Source: Armatimonadota bacterium (GTDB taxonomy: Bacteria; Sysuimicrobiota; Sysuimicrobiia; Sysuimicrobiales; Sysuimicrobiaceae). Taken from it: DNA of 64,000 nt. The first letter of the stretch is position 1; each line of letters opens with the position of its first letter. A program made the position numbers and the translations under genes. Location of the stretch: NCBI GenBank assembly GCA_025059775.1, contig JANXCW010000002.1, positions 124,001 to 188,000 of the forward strand, in the 5' to 3' direction. The notes beneath the pieces were generated by a model that worked only from the letters and a program-made list of their open reading frames with translations, ran no database searches and was not told the origin of the DNA. Of the stretch, positions 41,091 through 48,984 are shown one piece after another.

Positions 41091-42358
41091 GAGCTCGCCA
41101 CGTCCTCCAGATCCAGCAGGGCCCGGGCTGCATCCACCAGTGCGGGATCCCGCTCCGTAGCCATCGCCTTCAGGCGCACGATGGAGCGGTGCAGCAGCCG
41201 GTTGATGGCAGTCCGGAGCGCCTGACGCACCGCCTCCTGATGCCCTACCGGAAGGTGCGCCAGCTGGGGGCGGAGCCGGGCCCACTCCTCCTCCAAAACG
41301 GCCTCCGCCCGGTGGCGGAGGGCCCGGATGAGGGGCACCACGTCCAGGGAACGGTACCAAGCCTCGAACTTCCCCGTCTCCTCCGCCAGGATGGCCTCCG
41401 CCCGCTCCACGTCCCCTCTCCGCTCCTGGAGCACCCGCTGCCCCGCGGCCTGCAGGTCGTCGATGTCCACGAGGTGCACGCCGGGGAGGAGGCGCACCGC
41501 GGGATCCACGTCCCGTGGGACCGCGATGTCCAGGATCAACAGGGACGTGGTGCGCTTTTGCATCACCTCCGCCACCAGGGACGCCTCGACCACCACGTGC
41601 GGGGCGCCCGTGGAGGTCACGAGGATGTCGGCTCGCTGGAGGGCAGAACCCAGCTCATCGAACCGCACGGTTCGTGCCCCGAAGGCTGCGGCCAGGGCCT
41701 CCGCGTGCTCCAGGGTGCGGCTGCAGACCACCACCGCGGTGCACCCCGCCTCCACCAGGTTGCGCACCAAAAGGCGCGCCATCTCCCCGCTTCCCAGGAC
41801 GAGCACCTGCCGCCCCCGGAGCTCCCCGCACACCTCCCGGGCCACCGCGAGCGCGGCGCCGGGCACGGACACCGCACCCCGGCCGATCCCCGTCTCCCGC
41901 CGCACCCTCCGGCCCGCGGCGATGGCCTGCCGGAAGAGTCGGCTCAGCACGGGGCCGATCCCGCCTCCCTCCTGGGCCTGATGGAAGGCTTCCCGCACCT
42001 GGCCGAGGATCTGTGCTTCCCCCACGATCATGGAATCCAACCCTCCCGCCACCCGGAAGAGGTGACGGGCTGCTTCCACCCCGCGGTAGACGTATACGTA
42101 GGGTGCGAAGACCTCCTGGGGGACTCCGTGGTAGGCGGACCAGAAGGCCAGCACGGACTCCGGGCCCGCTCCCCCTTCCACCGCGACCACGTAGGCCTCC
42201 GTACGGTTGCAGGTGGAGAGCAGGGCAGCCTCCTGGATGCCCTTCCGCTGGCGCAGGAGGGCGACCGCGGAGGCGAGCTTTGTGGGCAGGCACACCACCC
42301 GCTCCCGCACCTCCACGGGGGCCGTGTGGTGGCTGAGTCCCACCGCGAGGAGATCCAT
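41087..42358 (-). CDS. hemA: Glutamyl-tRNA reductase
   Basis: A 423-residue NADPH enzyme that commits glutamyl-tRNA to tetrapyrrole synthesis. It begins MDLLAVGLSHHTAPVEVRE; the catalytic cysteine is in ALLSTCNRTEAYVV, followed by VAGGLDSMIVGEAQILGQVREAF, the nucleotide-binding VLVLGSGEMARLLVRNL, and LLILDIAVPRDVDP. ATG 42358 is chosen because an upstream in-frame ATG (42376) lies inside the -10 box of a strong promoter, so it cannot be on the message. The gene heads the hemACDBL operon. Confidence 0.95.
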   Translation of the reverse strand: MDLLAVGLSHHTAPVEVRERVVCLPTKLASAVALLRQRKGIQEAALLSTCNRTEAYVVAVEGGAGPESVLAFWSAYHGVPQEVFAPYVYVYRGVEAARHLFRVAGGLDSMIVGEAQILGQVREAFHQAQEGGGIGPVLSRLFRQAIAAGRRVRRETGIGRGAVSVPGAALAVAREVCGELRGRQVLVLGSGEMARLLVRNLVEAGCTAVVVCSRTLEHAEALAAAFGARTVRFDELGSALQRADILVTSTGAPHVVVEASLVAEVMQKRTTSLLILDIAVPRDVDPAVRLLPGVHLVDIDDLQAAGQRVLQERRGDVERAEAILAEETGKFEAWYRSLDVVPLIRALRHRAEAVLEEEWARLRPQLAHLPVGHQEAVRQALRTAINRLLHRSIVRLKAMATERDPALVDAARALLDLEDVASS

Positions 42359-42371
42359 GGCTCCAGGTGCG

Positions 42372-42400
42372 AGCATAGCCCGGAGAGATCGGACCGTCAA
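42372..42400 (-). promoter_or_regulatory. Sigma-70-type promoter of the hemACDBL operon
   Basis: On the minus strand TTGACG (42395-42400), exactly 17 bases, then TATGCT (42372-42377), five and four matches to consensus. The expected start of transcription near 42365 is only about seven bases before the hemA ATG at 42358, so the leader is nearly absent, although GGAG is squeezed in front of the ATG. It lies in the 45-base gap after the HD-domain gene and fixes the hemA start. Confidence 0.65.
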
Positions 42401-42403
42401 ACG

Positions 42404-43120
42404 CTAGAGCAGTTTGACTCCGTTGATCTGGAGCTTAAACTGGCAGCCCAGGAACTCCGCGGCCCGGCGGCAGAGGATCATGCGGGAGAGGAAGATCTCG
42501 AAGTACTCCATCACCGGGGCCGCCTCCGTGTTGATGACGAGCTCCAGGGTGATCTCCCGGTTCTTTTCGTCCACCCGCAAAAAGGAGTGCTCCACCGCGT
42601 AGTTCACCCGGTCGTGGATGTCGAAGGTGGTGGGATCCGGATTACGCACCCGGGTGCGGTGCACATCGGACTTGTCCGCCAGGATCACCGCGGCCCCCAC
42701 ATTGCTCACGGGCTGCCCGTGGGACTCCTCGTGGTTACCGATGGCGCTCATCACCACCGCCCGCTCCTCCGGTCCCATCCCCAACCGGGCGAGGATGCGG
42801 TCTGCCAGCATCGCCCCGACCTGCTCGTGGTTCTGGCGGCTCACGAGGTTCCCGATGTCGTGGAGGTAACCTGCGATGGCGGCCAGCTCCGCATCCCGCT
42901 CCGGATGCCCCAGCCGCTTGAGGATGTTGTAGGCTATGCGGGCGGTGAGGTTCGCGTGCCGGAAGCCATGCTCCGTGTATCCCAGGACCCCCAGGGCTTC
43001 GTTGGCCTTGCCCACGTACGCCTCCACCTCCGGGTCCGCCTTCACCGCTTCCAGGGTGACCCGGGAGGGGAAAGCCACAGGGGCCTGCTGGTCCCGGGGA
43101 CGCTCCACGGGTTCACGCAT
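42404..43120 (-). CDS. HD-domain metal-dependent phosphohydrolase
   Basis: A 238-residue soluble protein with an HD phosphohydrolase domain: HGFRHANLTARIAYNILKRLG (first His), AAIAGYLHDIGNLVSRQNHEQVGA (HD pair) and VVMSAIGNHEESHG (later His). The C-terminal part has VILADKSDVHRTRVR, then a beta-rich end (REITLELVINTEAAPVMEYFE). It is a class of uncharacterised hydrolases of nucleotides or signalling molecules, found in several Bacillota-like lineages. The start ATG 43120 overlaps the glutamate dehydrogenase stop by eight bases, hinting at a linked role, but the substrate is unknown. Confidence 0.8.
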   Translation of the reverse strand: MREPVERPRDQQAPVAFPSRVTLEAVKADPEVEAYVGKANEALGVLGYTEHGFRHANLTARIAYNILKRLGHPERDAELAAIAGYLHDIGNLVSRQNHEQVGAMLADRILARLGMGPEERAVVMSAIGNHEESHGQPVSNVGAAVILADKSDVHRTRVRNPDPTTFDIHDRVNYAVEHSFLRVDEKNREITLELVINTEAAPVMEYFEIFLSRMILCRRAAEFLGCQFKLQINGVKLL

Positions 43121-44384
43121 ACAGCCCGCGCAGCCGGCGGGCCTCCACGATGCGCTCCACCCCAAGACAGTACGCCGCGGTCCGCAGATCTACCCCGAAC
43201 CGCTCCGCGGTGGTGAGCACAGCCTGGAAGGCGCGCATCATGAACAGCTCCAGCCGGGCCCGGACCTCCTCCTCCGGCCAGAAGTATCCGTACCGATCCT
43301 GTACCCACTCAAAGTAGCTCACCACCACCCCACCACCGTTTGCCAGCAGATCCGGGACGATCAAGACCCCTCGGCGCCGCAGGATCTCGTCCGCCTCCGG
43401 GGTGGTGGGCTCGTTCGCCCCCTCCACGATCACGGAGGCCCGGATGCGCTCTGCGTTCTCCGCGGTGATCTGGTGCTCAATGGCGGCCGGGATCAAAAGG
43501 TCGCAGGGGAGCTCCAACAGCTCCCGGTTGGAGACGGTGCGGGCTCCTGGGTAACCCACCACGCTGCCCGTGTTGCGGGCATATTCCTTCACCTGCCGCG
43601 GGACCAACCCTTCCGGATGATAGATCCCGCCCCGCACGTCGCTCACCGCCACCACCCGGGCACCCGCCTCCTCGTGCAGGAGCCGAGCCGCGTGGTAGCC
43701 CACATTCCCGAATCCCTGGACCACCACCCGGGCTCCCTCCAGCCGCAGGCCGCGGTGGGCACAGGCCTCCCGTGCCACCACCAGGACCCCACGGCCCGCG
43801 GCCTCCTCGCGCCCCCGGGAGCCCCCCAGGGGGATGGGTTTTCCGGTCACGGTGCCAGGCTCCAGGTAGCCCCGCTTCATGCAGATGGTGTCCATCACCC
43901 AGGCCATGACCTGGGGATTGGTGCCCACGTCCGGAGCCGGGATGTCCTTGTCTGGCCCGATGATGTCGAAGATCTCCGCGGTGTACCGGCGGGTAAGGCG
44001 CTCCAGCTCCCGGTGGCTCAAGCGGGTGGGATCGCACGCCACCCCGCCCTTTCCACCTCCGAAGGGCACATCCACCACCGCGCACTTCAGGGACATGAGG
44101 GCCGCGAGGGCCATCATCTCCTCCAGGGTGACGTTGGGGTGGTAGCGCAACCCGCCCTTGCAGGGACCTCGGGCGGTGTCGTACTGCACCCGGTAGCCCA
44201 CAAACACCTCCACCCGCCCGTCGTCCATCTCCACAGGGAGGGAGACGATGACGCACCGGCGTGGATGCTTGATGGGCTTGGTGGTGGACTCATCATAGCC
44301 CAACAGGTGGGCGGCCCGGTCAATCCATCGACAGACGGCCTCGAAGGGATTCTCCGGCTTCTGGGCTCGGATCGCCAGCCCCAT
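43113..44384 (-). CDS. Glutamate dehydrogenase (Glu/Leu/Phe/Val family)
   Basis: A 423-residue NAD(P)-dependent enzyme that interconverts glutamate and 2-oxoglutarate plus ammonia. Motifs: ARGPCKGGLRYHPNVTLEEM (substrate Lys), VVDVPFGGGKGGVACDP, DKDIPAPDVGTNPQVMAW and the Rossmann fold VVVQGFGNVGYHAARLL, with ILIP-type CDLLIPAAIEHQI. Close to the catabolic GdhA/RocG type in length. A glutamate supply beside glutamyl-tRNA reductase (two genes on) makes metabolic sense, though hemA has its own promoter. Confidence 0.95.
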   Translation of the reverse strand: MGLAIRAQKPENPFEAVCRWIDRAAHLLGYDESTTKPIKHPRRCVIVSLPVEMDDGRVEVFVGYRVQYDTARGPCKGGLRYHPNVTLEEMMALAALMSLKCAVVDVPFGGGKGGVACDPTRLSHRELERLTRRYTAEIFDIIGPDKDIPAPDVGTNPQVMAWVMDTICMKRGYLEPGTVTGKPIPLGGSRGREEAAGRGVLVVAREACAHRGLRLEGARVVVQGFGNVGYHAARLLHEEAGARVVAVSDVRGGIYHPEGLVPRQVKEYARNTGSVVGYPGARTVSNRELLELPCDLLIPAAIEHQITAENAERIRASVIVEGANEPTTPEADEILRRRGVLIVPDLLANGGGVVVSYFEWVQDRYGYFWPEEEVRARLELFMMRAFQAVLTTAERFGVDLRTAAYCLGVERIVEARRLRGLYA

Positions 44385-44387
44385 CCC

Positions 44388-44726
44388 TCACCCCCTGCGT
44401 TCTCCCGCCCGCTCCCGCTCCTTGTCCTGGGCCTCCGATCTACGGCCGCGTACGGCTCCCACCGCGGAGCGATCCGCCCGGACCCGCACGTTGGGTGCAA
44501 GCTCCAGGGTGATCTCGTCCCCGTGGACATCCACGATGGTCCCGTGCAATCCCCCCACCGTGACCACGCGGTCCCCTTTCTTGAGCTTGGCCAACATCTC
44601 CCGCCGGCGCCTCTGCTGCTGCTGTTGGGGCCGGATGAGGAGGAGGTAGAAGACCACCAGGAGCAGCGCCCAGAGGATCAGGGTATAGAGGACATTCGGC
44701 TGGCCCTGCGGGGCCTGCAGAAACAT
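44388..44726 (-). CDS. yajC: Preprotein translocase subunit YajC
   Basis: A 112-residue protein with one N-terminal membrane helix (VLYTLILWALLLVVFYLLLIRPQ) followed by the YajC signature (QQRRRREMLAKLKKGDRVVTVGGLHGTIVDV) and ITLELAPNVRVRADRSAVG. YajC associates with SecDF in protein export. A strong ribosome-binding site (GGGAGGGAGT) precedes ATG 44726; the longer frame has none. No secD/secF follows here; instead the glutamate dehydrogenase gene lies three bases downstream. Confidence 0.94.
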   Translation of the reverse strand: MFLQAPQGQPNVLYTLILWALLLVVFYLLLIRPQQQQQRRRREMLAKLKKGDRVVTVGGLHGTIVDVHGDEITLELAPNVRVRADRSAVGAVRGRRSEAQDKERERAGERRG

Positions 44727-44772
44727 ACTCCCTCCCTTGTGCCCGACCTTCCTCCACCATGGTACCACCCTC

Positions 44773-45900
44773 CTACCACCGGGTTGCGTATTGGGCCAGG
44801 ACCCGCTCCCGCCACGCGGAGAAGGTCCCTTCCAGGATGGCCCTCCGGGCCTCCTCCACCCACCGTAGGAGGAAGGCTACGTTGTGGTAGGTGGCCAGGA
44901 TGGGGCCCAGCAGCTCGCCCGACTTGAAGAGGTGGCGCACGTAGGCGCGGGTGTGCCGCGCACACACCCGGCAGGTACACTCCGGATCCAAGGGCCTGAG
45001 ATCCGTGCAGAAAGGGCTGTTGCGGAGGTTCACCCGGCCCTTCCGGGTGAACACCACCCCCGTGCGGCCCACCCGGGTGGGGAGTACGCAGTCGAAGAGA
45101 TCCACACCCCGCGCGATGGCCTCCACGATGCCCGGCGGAGAACCTACCCCCATGAGGTAGCGGGGACGCTCCGGGGGCAGGTGCCGGATGGTGCACTCCA
45201 GGATCTCGTACGTCACGGAGAGAGGCTCGCCCACGGAGAGCCCGCCGATGGCGTATCCCGGCAGATCGAGGCGCACCGCGTGAGCGGCGGCCTGGGCCCG
45301 CAGGGAGGGACTGAAAGCACCCTGGAGGATGCCGAAGAGGGCCTGATCCGTGCGGCGTCTGGCAGCCAGCGAGCGCTCCAGCCAGTGCATGGTGCGGTGC
45401 AGCGCTTCCCTCGCCTCTCCCTCGTCCACGGGATATCCACTGCACACGTCCAGGGGCGTGATGATGTCGGAGCCCAGAACTTCCTGGATCTCCACCACCC
45501 GCTCGGGGGTGAGCTCATGCAGGCTTCCGTCAATCGGGGAGCGGAACACCACCCCCCGGTCCGTCACCCGCCGCAGGTGCGCCAGGCTCAACACCTGGAA
45601 TCCGCCGCTGTCCGTGAGGATGGGGCCGCCCCAACCCATGAAGGCATGAAGACCCCCCGCCTGTGCGATGAGCTCCGGTCCGGGCCGGAGGTACAGGTGG
45701 AAGGTGTTCGCGAGCAACAGGTCCGCCCCGAGGGAGCAAAGATCCCATACGGTCATGCCCCGCACCGCGGCGTTCGTGGCCACGGGCGCAAAACAGGGTG
45801 TACGGATGGGGCCATGAGGAGTATACAGAACCCCGGCCCGCGCCGCGCCGTCCTGCGCGAGGATCTCAAACCGGAACGGTTGAGCCCGGAGAAGGTGCAC
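44773..45900 (-). CDS. tgt: tRNA-guanine transglycosylase
   Basis: A 375-residue enzyme that swaps guanine 34 for preQ1 in Asp, Asn, His and Tyr tRNAs. It shows LYTPHGPIRTPCFAPVATNA, GPILTDSGGFQVLSLA (catalytic Asp), LDVCSGYPVD, IGGLSVGEP, PRYLMGVGSPPGIVEAI, VLPTRVGRTGVVFT and the zinc ligands CTCRVC with a later His in LATYHNVAFLL. The start GTG 45900 is chosen because a TATACT box sits ten bases before it and the family N-terminus is short. It is separated from yajC by 46 bases. Confidence 0.93.
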   Translation of the reverse strand: MHLLRAQPFRFEILAQDGAARAGVLYTPHGPIRTPCFAPVATNAAVRGMTVWDLCSLGADLLLANTFHLYLRPGPELIAQAGGLHAFMGWGGPILTDSGGFQVLSLAHLRRVTDRGVVFRSPIDGSLHELTPERVVEIQEVLGSDIITPLDVCSGYPVDEGEAREALHRTMHWLERSLAARRRTDQALFGILQGAFSPSLRAQAAAHAVRLDLPGYAIGGLSVGEPLSVTYEILECTIRHLPPERPRYLMGVGSPPGIVEAIARGVDLFDCVLPTRVGRTGVVFTRKGRVNLRNSPFCTDLRPLDPECTCRVCARHTRAYVRHLFKSGELLGPILATYHNVAFLLRWVEEARRAILEGTFSAWRERVLAQYATRW

Positions 45901-45910
45901 GCCGCGCAGG

Positions 45911-45927
45911 AGTATACCGCGTATAAT
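45911..45927. promoter_or_regulatory. Divergent -10 boxes between tgt and the plus-strand gene
   Basis: The 59-base divergent gap has TATACT on the minus strand (45911-45916), ten bases before the tgt start, and a perfect TATAAT on the plus strand (45922-45927), 32 bases before the plus-strand ATG at 45960. Neither has a good -35 at standard spacing. The two boxes are separated by only five bases, so the two promoters would exclude each other. Confidence 0.4.
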
Positions 45928-45959
45928 GACGGGCGGGGAGCGCAACCAAGGAGGGTCCC

Positions 45960-46532
45960 ATGGCAGAGGAGGAACGCAGGCCCCGTACGCCACCCCAGGA
46001 CGACGAGGCCGCGGCCCGCCGCCGGCAGCTCATCGAGGAGGCGAAGGCCCGGTGGGCGGCCAAGAAGGCCGCCGCGGAGGGCCAGACGGCTCCCAGACCT
46101 CAGGTGGAGCCGGGCCGGGAGGAACGCGCGACCGCGACCAAAGCCCGGACAGAGACCGCCCGGGCCCCGCGGGCACAGCCAACCCCGACGCCCACGGTCG
46201 AGGTGTTCGTGGCGAGCCAGAACCCGAGTGCCTCTCCCCTCCTGCCCCCGCAGAACCCCGCGCTTCGGGCCTTTGGCACCATCAACCAGGCCATCGAGAT
46301 CGAGGCGGATCCCACCGAGGAGCAAAACCTCCGCAAGCTCCTGGGAGGTCTTGGGGCCTACCCGAACCCGCTGCGGCAAAACCGCTTCCAGCTGGACTAC
46401 CGGTACTGGAGGGAGGCAAAAAAGCGGCTGGAGGCCGCGGGGTACAAGATCGAGCAGAGGGACTTTATGGGCCGGCCCCTGGACGAGTGGGATCCCCTGA
46501 CCCGCGGGTGGGTGCGTGCCCGGCTGGATTGA
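45960..46532 (+). CDS. Unknown plus-strand protein with disordered N-terminal half
   Basis: A 190-residue protein with AAGGAGG seven bases before its ATG and a TATAAT box upstream. Residues 1-75 are charged and Ala/Arg/Glu-rich with a likely helix (ARRRQLIEEAKARWAAKKAA), then Thr/Pro-rich. Residues 100-190 look folded: FGTINQAIEIEADPTEEQNL, LGAYPNPLRQNRFQLDYRYW, LEAAGYKIEQRDFMGRPLDE and WDPLTRGWVRARLD. I recognise no family. It is the only plus-strand gene in the last 63 kb, wedged between two queuosine genes, and its stop is directly adjacent to the queA stop. Confidence 0.75.
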   Translation: MAEEERRPRTPPQDDEAAARRRQLIEEAKARWAAKKAAAEGQTAPRPQVEPGREERATATKARTETARAPRAQPTPTPTVEVFVASQNPSASPLLPPQNPALRAFGTINQAIEIEADPTEEQNLRKLLGGLGAYPNPLRQNRFQLDYRYWREAKKRLEAAGYKIEQRDFMGRPLDEWDPLTRGWVRARLD

Positions 46533-47555
46533 CTACAGGAGGAGCATGGCGTCCCCGAAGCTCCCGAACCGGTAACCCTCCCCCAGAGCCACCCGGTAGG
46601 CTTCCAACACCCGCTCCCGCCCCGCGAACGCGCTCACGAGCACAAGGGGCGTACTGCGGGGCAGGTGGAAGTTGGTGATGAGGGCGTTCACCACCCGGAA
46701 CCGGTAGCCGGGGTAGATGTAGAGCTCCGTCCAGCCGGCTCCCGCCCGAACTGTGCCGTCCGGTTGGGCGGCGGTCTCCAGAGTCCGCACCACCGTCGTG
46801 CCCACCGCCACCACCCGGTTCCCCCGCGCCCGCACCGCCGCGATGGCCTCCGCGGTTCCGAGGGGGATCTCGTAGGGCTCTGTGTCCATGCGATGGCGGG
46901 TGGGATCCGGCGTGGTGATGAGCCGAAAGGTCCCTGGGCCCACGTGCAGGGTCACGAAGGCATGCGGAATCCCGCGGGCAGAGAGGCGCTCCAGCAACTC
47001 CGGGGTGAAGTGCAACCCCGCGGTAGGCGCCGCCACGGCTCCCGGGGAGCGTGCGTAGACCGTTTGGTACGCCTCCGGATCCCGGGGGCGCTCCCGGATG
47101 TAGGGCGGAAGCGGCACCTCCCCCCACCTCTGGATGGCTTCCTCCGCGGAGACGTCTCCTTCGAGGCCGATGCGCCACGTGCCGTCCTCGCGTCGCTCTA
47201 GGAGCTCTGCCCGCAGGTGCCCCTCCGCGAGGACGATCCGGGTTCCTTTCCGGGCCCGACGGGTCCGCACCAAGGCCCGCCACCGCTCCCCTTCCTCCCG
47301 CCACACCAGCAGCACCTCCGCCCGCCCGCCCGTGCCCTCCTTCTCACCCCGCAGGCGGGCAGGGATCACCCGGGTGTCGTTGAGCACCAGGAGATCCCCG
47401 GGAGCCAGGAGCTCCGGGAGGTCCCGGAAGATCCGGTGCTCGATCGTGCCGGTGCGCCGGTCCAGGACCAGAAGCCGCGCCGCATCTCGGGGCTCTGCGG
47501 GTTGCTGAGCGATCCGGTCCGGTGGGAGCTCGTAGTCGAAGTCGCTCAGGCGCAT
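46533..47555 (-). CDS. queA: S-adenosylmethionine:tRNA ribosyltransferase-isomerase
   Basis: A 340-residue enzyme that builds epoxyqueuosine on preQ1-modified tRNA. It starts MRLSDFDYELPPDRIAQQPA; other marks are LLVLNDTRVIPARL, PLPPYIRERP, YQTVYARSPGAVAAPTAGLHFT, VTLHVGPGTFRLI, TELYIYPGYRFRVVNALITNFHLPRSTPLVLVSAF and the last GYRFGSFGDAMLL. ATG 47555 has GAGGGG just upstream, four bases after the SpoIID-like gene. Its stop abuts that of the plus-strand gene, so there is no room for a terminator between them. Confidence 0.95.
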   Translation of the reverse strand: MRLSDFDYELPPDRIAQQPAEPRDAARLLVLDRRTGTIEHRIFRDLPELLAPGDLLVLNDTRVIPARLRGEKEGTGGRAEVLLVWREEGERWRALVRTRRARKGTRIVLAEGHLRAELLERREDGTWRIGLEGDVSAEEAIQRWGEVPLPPYIRERPRDPEAYQTVYARSPGAVAAPTAGLHFTPELLERLSARGIPHAFVTLHVGPGTFRLITTPDPTRHRMDTEPYEIPLGTAEAIAAVRARGNRVVAVGTTVVRTLETAAQPDGTVRAGAGWTELYIYPGYRFRVVNALITNFHLPRSTPLVLVSAFAGRERVLEAYRVALGEGYRFGSFGDAMLLL

Positions 47556-47559
47556 CCCC

Positions 47560-48717
47560 TCAGCGCGAAAGGAGCTCCACGCCCCGATAGTAGTGGCGGA
47601 GGATGCGGTCGAAGGAAGCGCCCGCAAGGGCCATCCCCCGGGCGCCCCACTGGGAGAGCCCCACGCCGTGCCCCCACCCGCTTCCCTCGAAGATGGCGTT
47701 TTGGCCCTCCACGCGTACCGAGAACCGGGTGCTGAGCAGTACGTTGGGCCCGAGGAGGGATCGGAGGCGGGTTCCCACCAGCTCCACGCCTTCGGAACCC
47801 GCGAGGATGCGGAGCGCAAGCGCCCGTCCGGATTCCGTGGTGCGCAGGATCTCGATCCCGGTGATCCCCTGCACCGGGACGCCGCCAGCACGCAGTCGAT
47901 CCTCCAGGTGGGCGAGCGGTACCACCACCGTCCACCGCTGGTAGGGACTGCCCGCCACGTACGGGTCCTCCACGCTGCGCAGGTATGGGTAGGCCACTCC
48001 CCACACGTGCTCGCTCGCCTCCGTCTGCCCTCCGGAGTCCGCGTGGTAGACCGCATGGATGGGTTTCCCCTCGTGCAGGAGGACGACTCCCCGGGTGGCA
48101 TCCACCGCGGCGTTCGTCCGGGGGTCCTCGAAGGTGGCCCCGCCGTAGAGCTGCACTTCCGTGGTATCCCGCACGTCAAACCCCTCCCGCCGGAAGCGCC
48201 CCAGGCTCGCGAGGGCCAGGGTCCGGGCGGCCACCGCCTGGGCCTTCAGGGCCTCCGGAGGCCAGGCAGGGTCTACCTCCAGCCGGAGCACCCCATAGAG
48301 ATAGCTCTCGAGGTCCACCTCGTTGACCACCACGAGCGTCCGACCCACGCGGCGGAGCTCCACCACCCCCCGATAGGCCCGCTGCCGTTCCACCAGACGG
48401 ATGGGGATCCCTGTCTGGGTTCTTACCCGGAGGACGTCCCCGTAGGTACGGCCCGCCCCCTCAATTCCCTCGGGCACCGCTCGGAAGACCCACGGTCCAG
48501 GCCCCAGGTACTCGATCCGATCCAGGGCGACGTCTAACACCTCGAGGGTCGCCTCCGCGGCCAGGGTTGCCTGCGCCTGCCCCAGAAGAATCCCTACCCG
48601 GATCAGGGTCTGGGGCTGGCCGAGAAGGAGGGAGGGTGTAGTCAGCACCACCAGGCCACCTACCAGCCCCATCAAGCGCCCGAAGGGGATCCGGAGGGCC
48701 GGCACCGATGCGGGCAT
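47560..48717 (-). CDS. SpoIID/LytB-domain protein
   Basis: A 385-residue exported protein with an N-terminal hydrophobic signal (LMGLVGGLVVLTTPSLLLG) and a SpoIID/LytB domain: VDLESYLYGVLRLEVDPAWPPEALKAQAVAARTLALAS, HADSGGQTEASEHVWGVAYPYLRSVED and the last motif GSGWGHGVGLSQWGARGMALAG. SpoIID is a lytic transglycosylase acting on denuded glycan; in non-sporulating bacteria such proteins are general wall enzymes. No other sporulation gene is seen here. It overlaps neither neighbour and starts one base after DUF2905. Confidence 0.9.
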   Translation of the reverse strand: MPASVPALRIPFGRLMGLVGGLVVLTTPSLLLGQPQTLIRVGILLGQAQATLAAEATLEVLDVALDRIEYLGPGPWVFRAVPEGIEGAGRTYGDVLRVRTQTGIPIRLVERQRAYRGVVELRRVGRTLVVVNEVDLESYLYGVLRLEVDPAWPPEALKAQAVAARTLALASLGRFRREGFDVRDTTEVQLYGGATFEDPRTNAAVDATRGVVLLHEGKPIHAVYHADSGGQTEASEHVWGVAYPYLRSVEDPYVAGSPYQRWTVVVPLAHLEDRLRAGGVPVQGITGIEILRTTESGRALALRILAGSEGVELVGTRLRSLLGPNVLLSTRFSVRVEGQNAIFEGSGWGHGVGLSQWGARGMALAGASFDRILRHYYRGVELLSR

Positions 48718-48718
48718 C

Positions 48719-48937
48719 TCAGCGGCGGGCCCAGAAGAGGAGGTTCAGGAGGAGGGTCAGGAGCAGGCTTACCACGAGGCTCGTGACCAGGGGGAAATAG
48801 AACGTGAAGCCATCCCGCCGGATGAGGATGTCCCCTGGCAGGCGGGGGGGAGCCAGGCGCGGGAGGAGCGTCAGAGCAAGCCCTACCGCCACCAGCGCAA
48901 GACCGAAGATCACCAGCGACCGCCCCAGTTCCGTCAT
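48719..48937 (-). CDS. DUF2905 small membrane protein
   Basis: A 72-residue protein with two membrane helices (LVIFGLALVAVGLALTLL and PLVTSLVVSLLLTLLLNLLF) and the loop PRLPGDILIRRDGFTFYFP, which is the DUF2905 signature. The family commonly sits beside ruvAB, queA and tgt. No function is known. The start ATG 48937 is only nine bases after a TATAAT box, so it has no room for a standard ribosome-binding site and is probably leaderless. Confidence 0.9.
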   Translation of the reverse strand: MTELGRSLVIFGLALVAVGLALTLLPRLAPPRLPGDILIRRDGFTFYFPLVTSLVVSLLLTLLLNLLFWARR

Positions 48938-48946
48938 CCCGGAAGG

Positions 48947-48952
48947 ATTATA
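48947..48952 (-). promoter_or_regulatory. TATAAT box just before DUF2905
   Basis: A perfect -10 hexamer on the minus strand, nine bases before the ATG at 48937, in the 47-base gap after the GAF-PAS-GGDEF-EAL gene. The -35 region (TCCATC or close by) is poor. The position implies transcription starting at or next to the start codon of the DUF2905-spoIID-queA unit. Confidence 0.45.
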
Positions 48953-48984
48953 CCGCGACAGCCCGGCGGGATGGACAGAACGAT

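Noticed and set aside
47560-48717. Evidence of sporulation from the SpoIID-domain gene
   Set aside because: SpoIID/LytB domains are widespread wall enzymes; no other sporulation gene is present in the window.
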